A stretch of DNA of 64,000 bases from Mesodorylaimus sp. YZB2_4 (Eukaryota; Nematoda; Enoplea; Dorylaimida; Dorylaimidae). Below, piece after piece: positions 1 through 12,969 of the stretch. Location: positions 62,001 to 126,000 of the forward strand of contig JASANH010000585.1 of NCBI GenBank assembly GCA_030248295.1, given 5' to 3'. The notes under the pieces are model-generated. The model worked only from the letters and a program-made list of their open reading frames with translations. It was not told the origin of the DNA and did no database searches. Both the position numbers and the translations under genes were made by a program. Each line of letters opens with the position of its first letter. Within the stretch, counting starts at the first letter, position 1.

Positions 1-3000
1 TGATGAGCCCACACGGTCAGCTCCAAACATCGTTCTTGTAAATCCTCCATCGACAGGTCATCGTAAACAAAAGTGTGCTTCCATGTCGAATCAGCTCCGA
101 GCTTTATCACTGGCGATTTCTGCTTGGTCAGCTTGCGACGGTCCGGATAGAGATAGCTAAAACAAATCGTTCAGTCCGTCGTGCAATGATCACTAACACA
201 AGTACCTCACCATTTTATATAACACAGAGCGCCATTCGCCACACGCGACGCTGGAAGGTTCTGAGGACACCGCACCAAGCACTGCAACGAACCAGCCGCC
301 GACGCTCGACGTCCTCCCACCACCGGGCAATTGAATTTCAAGCTAACCATCACGTCGGGCAGTTGAAGCCTTTTCTGAGGTTTCCGTTGCGACTGCAATA
401 AACAATCGTTTCACCAATCATTCGAGGAAAACTGACTTTCGCTTACCACATGCGGCCCAAATGGCACCCAGTACGTCTCGCCTGGCAGCCACGGATAGTC
501 GGATAATCTCAAATGAATTTCGCCCATAAAGTGACTTTTGTTCAACACGTCGCAATGCCAAACCGTAATTAACAATGTTCTCGATTCTACCTCCGATTTT
601 GTCAAACCAGGAAACTGAAAGAACACACAATTCATCCTCAAACAATTCCAAATACAACTCGCACATACCTTCAACACTTCATCGAATTCTGGATCTATAG
701 TTCTACGTTTCACACGCGTCTTTCTCTTTCCCGTCGCAGACACATCCGGCAGCAAATACATCTTCACGTACCTGCATAAAAACAAATTGTTTTATAAAAA
801 ACACGCATCGAAGTCAAACAAATGTTTGAAAGCAAACGAATAAACAGAGCCGAGCGTGACTTCCCTGTTCACAGACCGCTTTCTTATATTTTCCCTCTCG
901 TTCTGAGGCGACAAACAGGCATTTCATTTGCACCCAAATAGTGAGAGGCTACTTCGGCGAGATCCACTAGAAGCACTCAATTTACTTACGGATTCGAACG
1001 ATTCTTCTTCGAATTCATTGGATACAGATTTCGACATCTGATCACGTGCACTTCCAACGATCCGTCCACACAATTATAATTACAAGCCAGCAATATTTCC
1101 CCTTGAACAGTGATCTTCGTAGAATAATCCGAATTCATCGAGCTGCGAGAGTCTTCTTTTGCGCGTCTTGTCGTCTACAGTAAAAGTTGGTCATATAATC
1201 GTGAAACACTTTTTTATCTTCGAAAAAATCCTACCTTTTTTACTGACGAACTAACCGAGCACGAGCCCAGGCTAATTACACTTTCGCACGATAAAGACGT
1301 ATTATCATCCCACGATTCCGAAATATCGTTCGTCGTTCCGCTTGAATTTTGCTAAATTAAAACATCATTTTAATACTGGCCAGTTAGCGTCCGGTCAGAG
1401 TGGAGCAAGCTCCTGGCTGACGGTTCGCAACTGTTTGAATCTTGGACGAAAAATTTTGATGTGACATTCTTGTATCTCCATTGATTTTGACATAGCACAG
1501 AAAAACTACAAGAATGCTCTGCATGCAAGCGTGATGCAAACACAAATAACACTGCGACTTGTTGAATGGAAAATACTGGATGTTATATGACTGAGCTTTA
1601 GCGAAGTAGGACTGCCATAAACGCATCTAGGGTAAGAGCGTTATGCAGATTGTAGAAATAATCGGGATAGGGCACAGGTCACACAGGCGGTGGTCGTGGA
1701 TGGTTAAAACTGTTGAAAATTAGATGCTACAATGGAAAATGGACCTTGGAAATGTGCAGTAATAGTGCTTGGCCGGTTAAACTGAGGTTAAAGACCAGTC
1801 ATATGCACTAGGTGGTGGTGCAATATCAATTAAAACAGTCCGCAGTACATGCCTGGAAGCCTCTTACCCCCGGTTGGACCCTTTTCAAAGTCCTCTAGGT
1901 ACATATCACCCCTTAACCAATGTCTACGCATTTTCAATTAAGACGCACGTATTGATGATGCATAGGCTAATACGAAGCATTGCTGCGGTTAGTCCTCTCC
2001 CCATAACTGACACAATCAAACAGGTAAATCGGTCAATCTGCACATACTATCTAATCAATGATGGCATTGCTGTCAATGCCTACATTGACTGACTTCCTAC
2101 TTGGACTGTAACAATGACAGTAGTTCATGAGAAATGTCGGGATACCCCGACCACATTTTCCCAAGGACGGGGTCGACCGCTAGACCAACTATGACAACAG
2201 ACCAGCCCTTACCGAAGCAGGACGCATCAATTCGTATTTCTTATCGCCACCAGATTGGTTTTGTCGTTTCCGCTCAGCACCCGCCGCCACGAACGCAGCA
2301 ACAACGGCGGCTCGTATATCGTTGTCCGAATGCTGTTTCGGGCGAGGTGAGCTGCCTGATGGGTTCCGATCACGAGGCGAAGCCATGGCTGCAGCGGACA
2401 CATTGTCGCTTGACGTAGCTAACAAGAATAAAAACTCGGTCAGAAATAAGATAGAAGCCAGCACTTAACACTTACAGCGCACACTGACTCGGACATTGTG
2501 CACGCTCAGTAACGACGTCAACGAATTGTCAGATTTGGCAGTCGAGTCAAGCTGATATGGAACAGACGGACAGCGGGCGCCTGAAACCAGAAAAAATGTA
2601 ATTGACAATAGAATAAGAGGCACTATGCACTACACTACACAGGGGGCAACGTGCAGTAGAGCAAGCGGTGAATGGGTAGTGACACTACATGCTGGTAGAC
2701 ACATGTACGGTCCAGTCAACTATCACTACGTGATGCACACGACATACGTCTTACTTTATCCAGCACGAGCAAATGAAGCTGCAAAGAACGAGCTTTGTTC
2801 TTTTCACTAGCAAACAACATGTTTTTCCAGTTGTGCTGGGCCCAGACATTTGCACCCCGCTCGCGATCACCAGCATGGATGATCCCCATTCAGGTACAGG
2901 CTGATTCCAATTCCCGACCACGAGCATCTTACCTCGATTAAATGCATTCAAAAGCGAACGTTCCATGGTCGCTTCTCGCCATGATTTTCGTATACTCGAT

Positions 3001-4453
3001 CCGCGAATCGTCTCTTCTTCAATATGCTCGACTCGTAGTTCAGGCACAGCATTGCTTAAATTTCCCTGCGACGAATCCGTATCCTTCGAACATGACCACG
3101 AATTAGAATGCACGGGTTCGTGCTTCGCATGCGTAAAAGCGCCCACTCTGAAAGTAAAACAAGAGTCATGTTCTAAAATAGAAAGAATGAAATGTCGCAT
3201 CTAAAATTCCTTTTCGTGCATTCAAATGTAACTGTTTAAAATGCGAATAGAAATAACTGCAGCTTCATAATTACTCGATTCATAGCATAATGCGAGCCCT
3301 ACTATTCTCGCCATCAACTCAAAACTTTCATGCAAAGTGCGGAAAATTCCAGCGCATAAAATTCTGACTGATGCCCGAAAATTAAAATTTCCGACTTACG
3401 CTCCAACAGCAGTCATGCTCTGACGCCAAGAAGACCGGCCGACCGAAGCGTGCAAACTAGGCGAACGAGGCCTCAGATTGTCAGTTTCGTCTTCAAATTT
3501 GAACCCATCATCATCCAGTTTCGTTTGCGAGGTCCGATTCGTTTGAGGCGGTAAGCCCGCCGTGTCGACTTTGTCTAAGGAATGAAGATAATAAGAGCTA
3601 ATTGGCAGGCGCAGTATAACACCAGTCTTACGCCATGACTGCATCGATTCTTCTCGTAATTGACGCAGAAGCAATCCAGAAACGGATGATTCAGTCGTGA
3701 CCGAATTTGCGGCTGGGAAATAATCATTTTCGGTATTGGTGGGTCGAATACGCAAAGCTAATGTAGAATTGCTTTTTGTTAAACTTCGTCCCCGTTTTGC
3801 TCGATTGTTGATCGGCTGAATCCATTCGCCGGTCAAAACTGCGTATTGCCTGAAAGCAGATTTAAAGATTGTAAAGCGACTGTAGAGCACAAGCGCTGCT
3901 TACCGCTTCTTGTCGCAGAGAACACACATCCAGCCGAGACGACAGCCTTCAGACTGAACACGACACGAGATGCACACACGTTCGTGACATTTCGGACAGG
4001 CAGCACCAGAATTCAAGAGAAGACCAAGAGGAACTCGACAACGAAGGCAGCATTTTTCGGGGCTTTTATTATCCATCGGTTGCGCTAATTTTTCTATTTC
4101 GGCTCGAAGACGCCTGAAAGTAAAACACCATTACATTAGGCCTACGTCAAAAAGATTTCTTAGCCTGCATCTGGTGCAGAAAAACACGTAGTCTAGCTCC
4201 CCAGAATTCAAGAAAAGTGTTCGTGAACTTAATGACCTCTCCAAAATTCTGTTGGCCTTAGCGTACCAATAATCTATCGAGGCACTGAAAGACGTGAAAG
4301 CATCGTACTTAGCAACTCGTACCTAACTTGCAAATCCTTTTGTTTCTGAATATCCAAGTCGCGTTGCAGAACCATCATAATTTTTCGGCGTTCCCATTCT
4401 TCGAGGCCTTCTAAACAGGGCAATTCTAAACTAGATGAGTCGCTACTGCCCAT
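1..4453 (-). CDS. Synaptotagmin-like protein (Slp/bitesize-type Rab effector), 3' partial
   Basis: Predicted Rab effector linking Rab GTPases on vesicles to membranes. Exons in coding order: 4453-4323, 4113-3904, 3849-3632, 3574-3400, 3147-2933, 2418-2213, 1351-1235, 1174-990, 771-669, 614-447, 392-211, 156-1 (runs off the left edge). All phases join. The N-terminus has a Slp-homology helix (ERRKIMMVLQRDLDIQKQKD) followed by a FYVE-like zinc finger of CxxC pairs ending WMCVLC, which together form the Rab-binding domain. A Ser/Thr-rich linker leads to C2A (VKMYLLPD, then FPGLTKSEVESRTLLITVWH) and the start of C2B (CYIKCYLYPDRRKLTKQKS). C2A loop 3 reads HCDVLNKSHFMGE, with few acidic residues, so calcium binding by C2A is doubtful (inference). 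Rabphilin is the main alternative; the linker and the GEWIQPIN segment after the finger favour Slp. The start is the first ATG of the Slp-homology exon. Confidence 0.85.
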
Positions 4454-6016
4454 AGCATCAGCCAGATGAGGTTAGAAAATTGCGGCGGCAAGCTTTCCTT
4501 TTAGAATGACTGCCAACGAGCCGCCATTGCACACGAAACAATCCAATTAGGCTACGTGGTAACGACAAGCACTTTCTGTTCAGAACTTCTTCCTCGTGAT
4601 ACGAAACAGATGGCAGCTGCACAAAGCACCGCGCATAAAAGCCGGTTGAGCTTTCTATAGGAAATCAAATTTATTTATTCACCGTTGGTTCGATTCGATT
4701 CGATTTGTTTATTCATTCATCCACGATCCACGGTGCGCTCTGGCCGAAGCCCGCAAGCTTACCATCAGATTCGGTAAGTAATCGAAGTAAACCATAGTTC
4801 ATAAAAACACAGTCTGGTAGTTTACAGAAAATTAAAAGACTTAAATAAATCACATGTGAATTTGGTTTTTACGGCAGACTGCACCGGTTTTGAATTTTAT
4901 TGCGCGAGTAAAAACTCAAACCCTATTTTACCAAATTTAGTGCGTGCTTCGGGATTACTGTGGCTCAGCCAGGCCAAATATGGATTTGGATTTGCCCGTC
5001 CTACTCCCCGCATCGGAGCAGACTTATTTAGTGGACCGGTTATTTTAGTAGCTTCGAGGCGTGCACTAAATTAGCCAATGTCATCGTTTTCGTCAATTTG
5101 GCCAGCCGTTTTGGGGGACTAGAATCGTGTACTACCGTATTTTGGAAATCGGTCTTTACGGGGTAAGAAGATTGATTTGAAAAAGCGGCTGCGTAATTCA
5201 GGTCTTGTGTTGTGCTTTGACATGCGATCTATCATATGGGAGCTTCGCATCCTCATTTTGAGCGAGCCGTCGGTTGCCGTGCTGGCTGCAAATGATATGT
5301 ACCTAGCTCTGTTTTGACCTACTAAAGTTGAACTGTGGATGCAAGACGACCTTCACCAAAACGAGTCTAACTAATTGCGTGCAAGTTGCCTGAAAGAGCT
5401 CTCTGGTTCGTGAAAAGAGGCTAAGCTCGGTTAGGCTCGTGGCAGCTTACGTTAGTCGCCTGTCAGGAGGGTAGGATGGAAAAAGCGTGGCGCCCGCAAG
5501 AGCGCCAGCCTGTGTCAGTGCGATTTCCTGAGGGATGATTGAATTAATAGCTTGGCGAAAGTGTCTTCGTCGAATCGAAACGATCGAATTCGTGTCTAGT
5601 TCGTGTTTATTACGTAGCCCCTAACGGCAACGGGTGTAGTGATGGTGGCCACTACCTACATTGAGTTTCGTCGCCGTCTTCTTCAGGAGCTATGGCTGTC
5701 CATCCGGCAGCCGTTTTGGGAGATGAGCTCGGCTCGCTTTTATTACCTAGGCTTTTGCTCGTCCATTTCTAAGCGAGGGCGCCGTCTTTGTACGAAGTGG
5801 GCAAGGAGCTTGAAGCTTCATCTCTTCACTAGCGCGGACGGGGACTCACTCAGTCGCCGGCGCTGTGATCACTGGCGGCGTTTTATTAGCGTCTCAATCG
5901 CGTTTCCGAATTGAGTAGTAGTTTTTAAAAGCCTCTTTCCTTCCGTGTTTCCAGGCATTCTCGGGCGGATTAGGGCACCACCACATGATTCGACGGCTAT
6001 CGAGTTCCGATGACCA
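4454..6016. other. Divergent intergenic region
   Basis: This is the shared 5' flank of the Slp gene (-) and the CUB/LDLa receptor gene (+). I see no convincing coding exon. It contains an imperfect inverted repeat (4933-4951 against 5055-5072), annotated separately. The 91-codon ORF at 5639-5914 has no recognisable domain and is probably untranslated leader or chance. Confidence 0.5.
4933..5072. repeat. Imperfect inverted repeat, MITE-like
   Basis: The left arm AATTTAGTGCGTGCTTCG recurs in reverse complement, with a few mismatches, at 5055-5072. The pair frames about 140 bp. It could be a small non-autonomous element; no target-site duplication is evident. Confidence 0.35.
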
Positions 6017-9000
6017 ATGAGGCGGCATGGCGGTGCTCGTTCAATCATCAGCAGCCCGTTGACTAGCTGCCCTCGATCCCGCGCTTCCCTAATACTTCAG
6101 TCATTGCTTATATTCTTCTGCCATATTTCCATGGTCGGCTCAACTGCAAATTTCGATCCACGTAAGTAGCCAGGCTCGGGGCAGTGTCTTCATTTCACTC
6201 TCACCCTGAATTTTGGTTTTTCTTGGTGGATTGAATAAGTTCCTTTGGTTTCATTCTTCACCTCCATCAAGCATGCTGTTTCGTTTTTAGCCGAAATCTC
6301 GGTTGGATAAGTGACTGAGGCAATGGTGGATGTTTCCGTTGGGTTTGCATGATTTCTAGGTAAATAGACTGCTAGTCTTGTTTCTCTTATTTACTGTGTG
6401 CTTAGTACCTGCTCTGGTGTCCAGTCCGTTTGGTTTTCTCTCTTTGATGATGCTTTAACTGTAGTGGTATGGCGAGGGTTGCGAGTGCGAGGGCGCAGAA
6501 TGGGCGGATAAACGTAGTCTGGGCTGGGTGGACGGGTTGTAGGCAGGGACGTGGCCGAATGGCTAGATGTTAGGGGAAATCAATTATCAGAGGATGTTAT
6601 ATTCGGGGAATGGAAATGGGATGCGACAGTTTTTCTTGGTCGGTTCTTCACTAAGCGGGCCATTCGGCCGGCCATCTGCATCCCGAGAGAGCTGGAGCGG
6701 GGCGACAAATTTGTTTTGTCGCACGCTCTCCTCATCTATCTACATATCCTTTCCTTCCCGTTTGCTTTTGCTGGCTCTGAATTCCGGATCGATAAGTGTC
6801 CGTTTGGTTGAAAACAAAGAAGCTAGCGAATGACCTGCTTCGCTAACAGGGCGGGGCGGAGACAAATAGGGAAACAGCGAGGTCTCCCTACCCAGTTATT
6901 TATCACGCAATAAAGTGGCCATACATTCTTAATGCCTAGATGACGATTTTAACGATCTTTAGGAGAAGATAACGACGCAGCGGAAGTTGAAATCAAGACC
7001 TTCGTGAGTCGAGATGGATCAAAAACTGGCGAGTTCTCATCGCCCAACTTCCCTAACGCCTATCCAGAGAACGCAAGGACGCGATTTCACTTTCGCGCCG
7101 CACCGGAAGAAGTGGTTTGGATCATGTGGGGCACGTTCGTGTTGGAGGAACCGTTTTCGGCCAACGGCCTGTGAGTACCGTTTGCACTTGGCTTGCACTA
7201 GGATACTTGTGGACGATGCTTGGGGCGTAGGTTCCGCGCTGGGGGCTGGCTCAGGTTGAGCGCTACTTCCTAATCGGATGGCCGTTTTTAATGAGTGCTC
7301 TTCTTCGATACGTGTTTTCGAGTCCCAGAGGAAATTTGTGGCGCTCCACAACAAATTAGTGATGGGTGTGTATTGTTTGTGGCGAGTGCGACAGGGAAAT
7401 AGTGCAACTAATTGCGTGTCTGGCCTGGGAAAGGGTTAATGAAGTTTGTTGTATACCCTTTGGGTCGCGCACAACCACACGGTTTGTTGCAGGTGTATGC
7501 GCGACTACGTGGAAGTGATCGTTATCGACTACCACAATGTACAGCATGTCAGCGGACGGTATTGCGGCACGAATAAACCACCCGATTTCAAGACCATGCA
7601 ACAGGCCGTCGACATTATCTTTCAGTCGTCTTATACGAAACATTTTCAAGGTTTCAACGGTACTTATATGTTCATTCATGAAAGTAAGCTGTGCTATTTT
7701 GCGTGTTGGAATAGAGCTGAAGAAATTTTGTAAGTTTAGGTCAGCTACCACCGCCCGATAGTAGATATAGTGGCAAATCGAATCCTCAGGCTCACGGATG
7801 CGGTGGAATCGCGAAGGGCGTTTATGGTGGGACCATACAAAGTCCTGGCTACCCTGACAGTAAGCTGATGCTGGTGAGAGATGGAAGAATCTATTCCTAT
7901 GATGCGTTTGATGTAGGGTATCCCGAAAATATTGAATGCAATTGGGTGATCCGCGTTGACCCGGGTAAAAAGATCTATGTGCGGATATTGGAATTGCAGG
8001 TTCGTGCCGGTTCGGATTAACGACCACTGTGCCATGTGGAAAAGTGCCGTGTTTTAGTTGACGACGTCGAAAACGGATTGCGAGGCGCAGTTGTCCGTGA
8101 TCGATGGATATGCTCACTATATTTACGAGAATAATACCACGCCGCACGAAAGGCATATGGTCCGGTTCTGCGGGGAGGACAAATACTACAAAGAAGAAGG
8201 TGCTCGTTCCTACATGTCTACTCGGAATCGAATGGTAGTCAGGTATGTGTATGGTGAGTGCTGGCTGTTATGTAACTGTAAGGTATCATGTTCTAGATTC
8301 AACACGACGAAACCGCCTCCGAATGCTATGTTCGCTCGGCGCCAAGACTACGGTTCGCCGGTTGGTTTTTATCTCGTGTGGACCGAAGTTATGCCAGTCG
8401 ACGAAAAGACCAGTAAGTTGGTTTCTGGACTAGGCTGTGGTCGTGTGCTGAGCTGTGCCGTCGTTTTAGCACAGTGCGACAAATTTCTTTGCCGGGGCGG
8501 GGACTACTGTTTGGACGAAACGCAGACGGTTTGCGCTGAGCGTAGACGGTATTGCATTGACAAGTCGCTGCTGTGTGACGGCATTCCGAATTGCGCCGAA
8601 TTGGACGAGAGTGACGAGGAAAATTGTAAGTGCGGCTGTGCGGTGCCTCGTAGAAGATATCGATGCAGACTCGTTGGTTTTAAGGTTATTCGAAGGAAAT
8701 AGTTGCGGCTGGGGCGTCGTTATTTTTATTGTTGGTGCTGATAATCGTGGCCGTGATTTGTTGCCAAAGGCGTCGGGGGAGGAAGCAGTTGCAGCATATT
8801 CGACGTGCGGCGTCCCAAAGTGCTCGGCCAGTTAGTGCGGGGCCATTGAATGCTACGAATAGCTTGCACGCTTTGTCATCGGAGGACTCGCAGTTATTGA
8901 AATCATCGACGATTAACAAGCTCGATTCGAATTCGAGTACTGTGAGGTCTGGCGACATCACGGCGTTCCCGCAGAATTATCATCCGGCACGAACGACTGC

Positions 9001-9973
9001 AGCGGACGATATGCTGGCGGTGAAGGAGCCGTTCCTGCCCATCCATCATAACCACGTATCGACTTATATGGCACCAACGGCGTTGACGAGGATTGGCGCG
9101 GATCAAAGACGAGAACGAGTTGTGGCGTTGTCCCCCGACAATGCCACCGACATGTCATCATCGATGTCGGAAGCTGGCTCGATTCTTCGACGACGTCAGG
9201 CCGGTGCTGGCGTTTTGTCTGGCTCATCTCGACTTCCGCTGATAAAAGTTTTGAGCGCACCAGAAAGTGGCGATGTGTGGGAAGAACAAGGCGATATCAG
9301 CGATCGCACGGGTGTCCATTATTCCGATAGGCAACGGCCAGTTCTGAAAACGGGCAACGTCGATACGAGCACGGTCACGTGGTCTTACGAGCCGTCGTCG
9401 AAACCAATTGCTTATACGCCGGCTCCGACTCATATGCGTCAGTATGATCCTGATCGATCCGGTGGAGACGGTCCCGCTGTGGCGGCGGGCGGCATTGAAA
9501 TGGTTACCTTCAATACTACGTCGAAACCACCCCCATCGACAGCGATCCCTCGCGCCCCACTCAAGCCGCAGGGTATTCTGAAGTCGTCGTCTAGTCTGCC
9601 TGGTTCTGGCGATCAACGAGAACCTCGGGCGCAGCCATCAGCAGCAGTAGTGGATTCAGCGGGCGGTCATCTTGTGGCCAAAAAGATATCTGTTCCAGCA
9701 CCACCACCGCAAATCCCTCAAATGGGCACCGCCGCGAAGCCGCCTCCTCCGTCTTATAGCCAAGCGCTGGCCCGGCTTGGAAGGCAGAAGGCGGTTGAAT
9801 TCGTCGAGGAGATGCCGCGAAGACACGATTCTTCCGAGCAACAGGCGCAGTCGTCTTCGTTGCCGCCGTTGATGCTGAGTCCCCCTGGCGCAGTTCTGGC
9901 GGACGATGCGGACAGCCTGGGCGATGATCGCAGTCCTAGTCCGTGGCACCGACTGAAGCCTAGCGTGGTCTGA
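6017..9973 (+). CDS. NETO/LEV-10-like CUB-CUB-LDLa single-pass receptor
   Basis: Probable type I membrane protein resembling NETO and nematode LEV-10/SOL-type auxiliary subunits of ion-channel receptors (family inference). Exons: 6017-6161, 6963-7170, 7493-7683, 7740-7999, 8058-8242, 8297-8412, 8470-8625, 8685-9973; all phases join. The start follows an in-frame stop at 6011 and encodes a basic leader plus hydrophobic core (LILQSLLIFFCHI) as signal peptide. CUB1 contains SSPNFPNAYPENAR and CMRDYVEV; CUB2 contains GGTIQSPGYPDSK and ECNWVI. One LDLa repeat follows (CIDKSLLCDGIPNC, then DESDEENC), then a transmembrane helix (SLFLLLVLIIVAVICC) and a basic stop-transfer. The tail of about 400 residues is proline-rich and has a PPSY WW-binding motif. 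It ends in SVV, a class I PDZ ligand pattern. The intron before the transmembrane exon must splice at 8684 to keep the sixth LDLa cysteine. Confidence 0.85.
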
Positions 9974-10573
9974 ACTTAGCACAGTTCGTTACTGTTGTGT
10001 CCGTGGGGTGCGCTGTCGATGACGAGGCCAGTGAACACGGTGTACATACGGGATTCACTTCGAGCGCGATTCGATTGTTGTGTAAGAATGGTGAGACATG
10101 CTCTGGTCATATCAGCAGGCCAACCTTGTAAGTTCTGCTTTTTTTCGTGTTCTGTAGCCGCCTGTTATTTATGCTCTACGCAGCTCATGACATTTTCTGG
10201 ATTTGGTTTGGCGCAGCACGGGCAGTGCGCGCAAGACTACCGAGAATGCTGTGAAACATTTTTGTTGACGTATTTCGCGCGAGGCGATTATCGATTGGTA
10301 GTTGTGCATGTTCTGAGGTCATCCAGGCCAGGCATATTCATTTCTACGTGGACTTCCATTTTATGCGCATTCATGCTCATATAAACTCGTTTGTACTTCT
10401 GTGCTGGTGCACTCGAGGACAGATAGCCCAATCGTCGAATGTTTGAATGGAGAAACGACCCCTTTATGAAAACCCAGTTCAAGTAATTCTATCAGAAACA
10501 AATAACACGGGCCACCCTTAAACGACCTTTTGCCCAAAAAACGGTCAAACACGGCTCAACAACAAACTATACT
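9974..10573. other. Convergent 3' intergenic region
   Basis: This lies between the stop codons of the CUB/LDLa receptor (+) and eIF2 gamma (-). It probably holds both 3' UTRs. ORFs here are short and lack recognisable domains. Confidence 0.5.
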
Positions 10574-12724
10574 TTAGTCCTCCAGCCCCATCGGTTTGAT
10601 CGTGATACCACGCCTGATCTGTCCCCAACCGATCAGACGCCAATGCTTATCGATACGACGTGACAAAGCGATTTTTTCTCGAACTTCAGTGCAGACGGGT
10701 TGTGTCAAGGCGATCTTAGCCAAGTCGCCCTTGCAGGCGATCACTCGACCACCAGTAGATAACGATCCAATATTAACCATCAGGATCTCGTTCTTTGTCA
10801 GCTTTTGCACCTTGGCTCCACGACGATCACCCTCCGTGCGAACACCGAGAAGGCGACGCAACAAGAAGTAGCTGATTTCGATTTCCGTGAAGATATCGGG
10901 CAAGCTGCCAACAGCGCCCAGCACTTGACCGACGAGACGGTCGGCACGGCACAATGTTGGATCGATCTTGGTACCAACGCCAATCAAACCTCCCGGCACT
11001 GCGTACTGCAGCTCGTTCTGCTCAGCGAACAACGAAACGATGCGGCTGTAGATTGGACGGCACGTCAGCTTGCCATCGCTAGCTTTCGATATGATTCCTG
11101 GCCGGACTTCAATCTCTTGACCAACCCGCAAAACGCCTGAAAAGAATTAAAGAGATAGAACTTGATTGAGATGCAGTGCTTGGAACAAAAAAGCATCACC
11201 AACGAGCGTTTTCAGCCAACAATAAGAATAAAGCCAAGCTAATTCTTACCTCGCAAAATGCTCCCACCAGCAACGCCACCTTTCAAATCGGATACTTCAG
11301 AACCCGGTTTGTTGACATCAAACGAACGAATAACAATCAAACGGGCATCGGACGCAAAATCACGGAGCGGGATAGGAATCTTCTTGCAGATGTACTCGCA
11401 AATTACCTGCAAACGGGCAGATTGTTTTGTCCACGCATTAGAAATCTCACCAAGTAACCTAAAGCCTTTTGTAAGTGGGCCTCTGTCAACATTTGCCAAA
11501 AAGATGAGATGGGCGGGAGGGTAAATATATTATGCCTACCTCGATATTGTATTTCAACTGAGCCGAAATTGGTACCACAGGCGCGGTCTCGGCGATGGTG
11601 CCCGTGACGAAGTCCTTGATTTGATTATACTGTTCTCGAGCTTGACTTTCCTTGATCAAATCGATTTTGTTTTGAAGAATTAAAATATGGTTTAGTTTCA
11701 TAATTTCGATCGCTGCTAAATGTTCGCTCGTTTGCGGCTGGGGGCACGATTCGTTGCCAGCGACCAGCAATAGAGCAGCATCCATGACGGCTGCTCCGTT
11801 CAACATGGTTGCCATCAGAATATCGTGGCCGGGACAATCCACAAATGATACATGGCGAACCAACTGAAATGGAAAGGACATACTAGAATGGGGTTAAAAG
11901 ACAGTCGAAGTTCAACTGATTATAGCATCCACACTCACTCGAACTCAGGAAGGGAGTAGAAAAGTCAATTGAGGTGTCTTAGCTACCAGTACTTCCTACT
12001 AGTCATTCTATCCCCCATCCAGCATCTTTCTGAAACGGTGGGTGAACAAATGGGCCATGAGAAAGTGACAACATTTTAATATATACTGCTTGATTCGGTC
12101 ACTCACCCATTACTGTGTGAAGGACAGGGCAGTTTTAAAACAGCTAGTTTTTACATGTTTTTGCAGGTACTGTAGCTTGATATAACAAGCCAAGAAAACG
12201 TTAAAATTTACGGCTACCTGAGGTTGCTACAGCATTCGCAAGTCTAGGTGTGGCCGCCGCGAAAGCAGCTGTGAGCACCCGTGTTTTGCCCCACTTACTT
12301 TAAAATGACCACCGCATCCCGATCGCTCGCACGGCAACGAATCTGGATTTGAGCTACCAGCCGATCGATAGCAGGCCGGACGCGGACAATCGGGATTATC
12401 GCACTGATATACTTTGGCGTTAGCATAGCCCAACTTGATCGTAATATTTCGTTCCAGTTCGTTCTTGAATCGTACAGTTTGAACGCCCGAAATAGCCTTC
12501 ACCACGGTCGATTTTCCGTGGGCTACGTGACCGATCGTTCCAATGTTGATAGTAGCTTGACGACTGATCACTTCGGGCGTCAGTGGGGTCAGTTTGCTAA
12601 CATCTAATTTGGATAAGTCTTGAACGGCCAAATACGACTGTTTGCTCACAGCAGCCGGTGTATGCCCGTCGGCAGCCGCATCATCGGCTGCAGAATTCTC
12701 TTTCGTCGCTGTCTCTGTTACCAT
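10574..12724 (-). CDS. EIF2S3: Translation initiation factor eIF2 subunit gamma
   Basis: GTP-binding core subunit of eIF2, which delivers initiator Met-tRNA to the 40S ribosome. Exons in coding order: 12724-12299, 11863-11540, 11406-11250, 11136-10574; phases 0, 0 and 1 all join, giving about 489 residues, a normal length. G motifs are [15 protein letters not shown] and NKID. The switch region, the C-terminal [18 protein letters not shown] stretch and the [11 protein letters not shown] / [12 protein letters not shown] ends match the family almost residue for residue. The zinc-knuckle region is unusual: the cysteine expected after YRS is an alanine, and an extra CxxxxC pair (CERSGC) lies downstream. 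The GTG directly before the ATG is not used. Two tandem TCACGTGA boxes abut the start codon. Confidence 0.97.
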
Positions 12725-12739
12725 CACGTGATCACGTGA
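12724..12739. promoter_or_regulatory. Tandem TCACGTGA E-boxes at the eIF2 gamma start
   Basis: Two perfect 8-bp TCACGTGA palindromes sit head to tail, and the first base overlaps the ATG of eIF2 gamma. CACGTG is the core bound by Myc/Max, USF and MiT/TFE bHLH-zip factors, and the flanking T/A matches the MiT/TFE preference. Whether it acts in transcription is inferred. Confidence 0.5.
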
Positions 12740-12969
12740 AAATTAGGTATCAAAATAATCCACAGATTTTGTTAGAAAAATCGTTTATTTGATTCCTAGG
12801 AGAACAACCATGGCTATAATACCAACAAGCACTTCTTAAAATGGAATGACGAAACCGCACACATCTTGGATGATGCTCAGGTACAAACACTTTATAACAT
12901 AGGAATCTATATTCGGAGATGTCACCCAGGTACAGTGCCAGTGATGTTGACTCCTTGAAGGCGCATTTA

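Noticed and set aside
8625-8702. Receptor ORF ending before the transmembrane segment (stop at 8702)
   Set aside because: Splicing 8625 to 8685 is in phase, restores the sixth LDLa cysteine and leads into a clear transmembrane helix.
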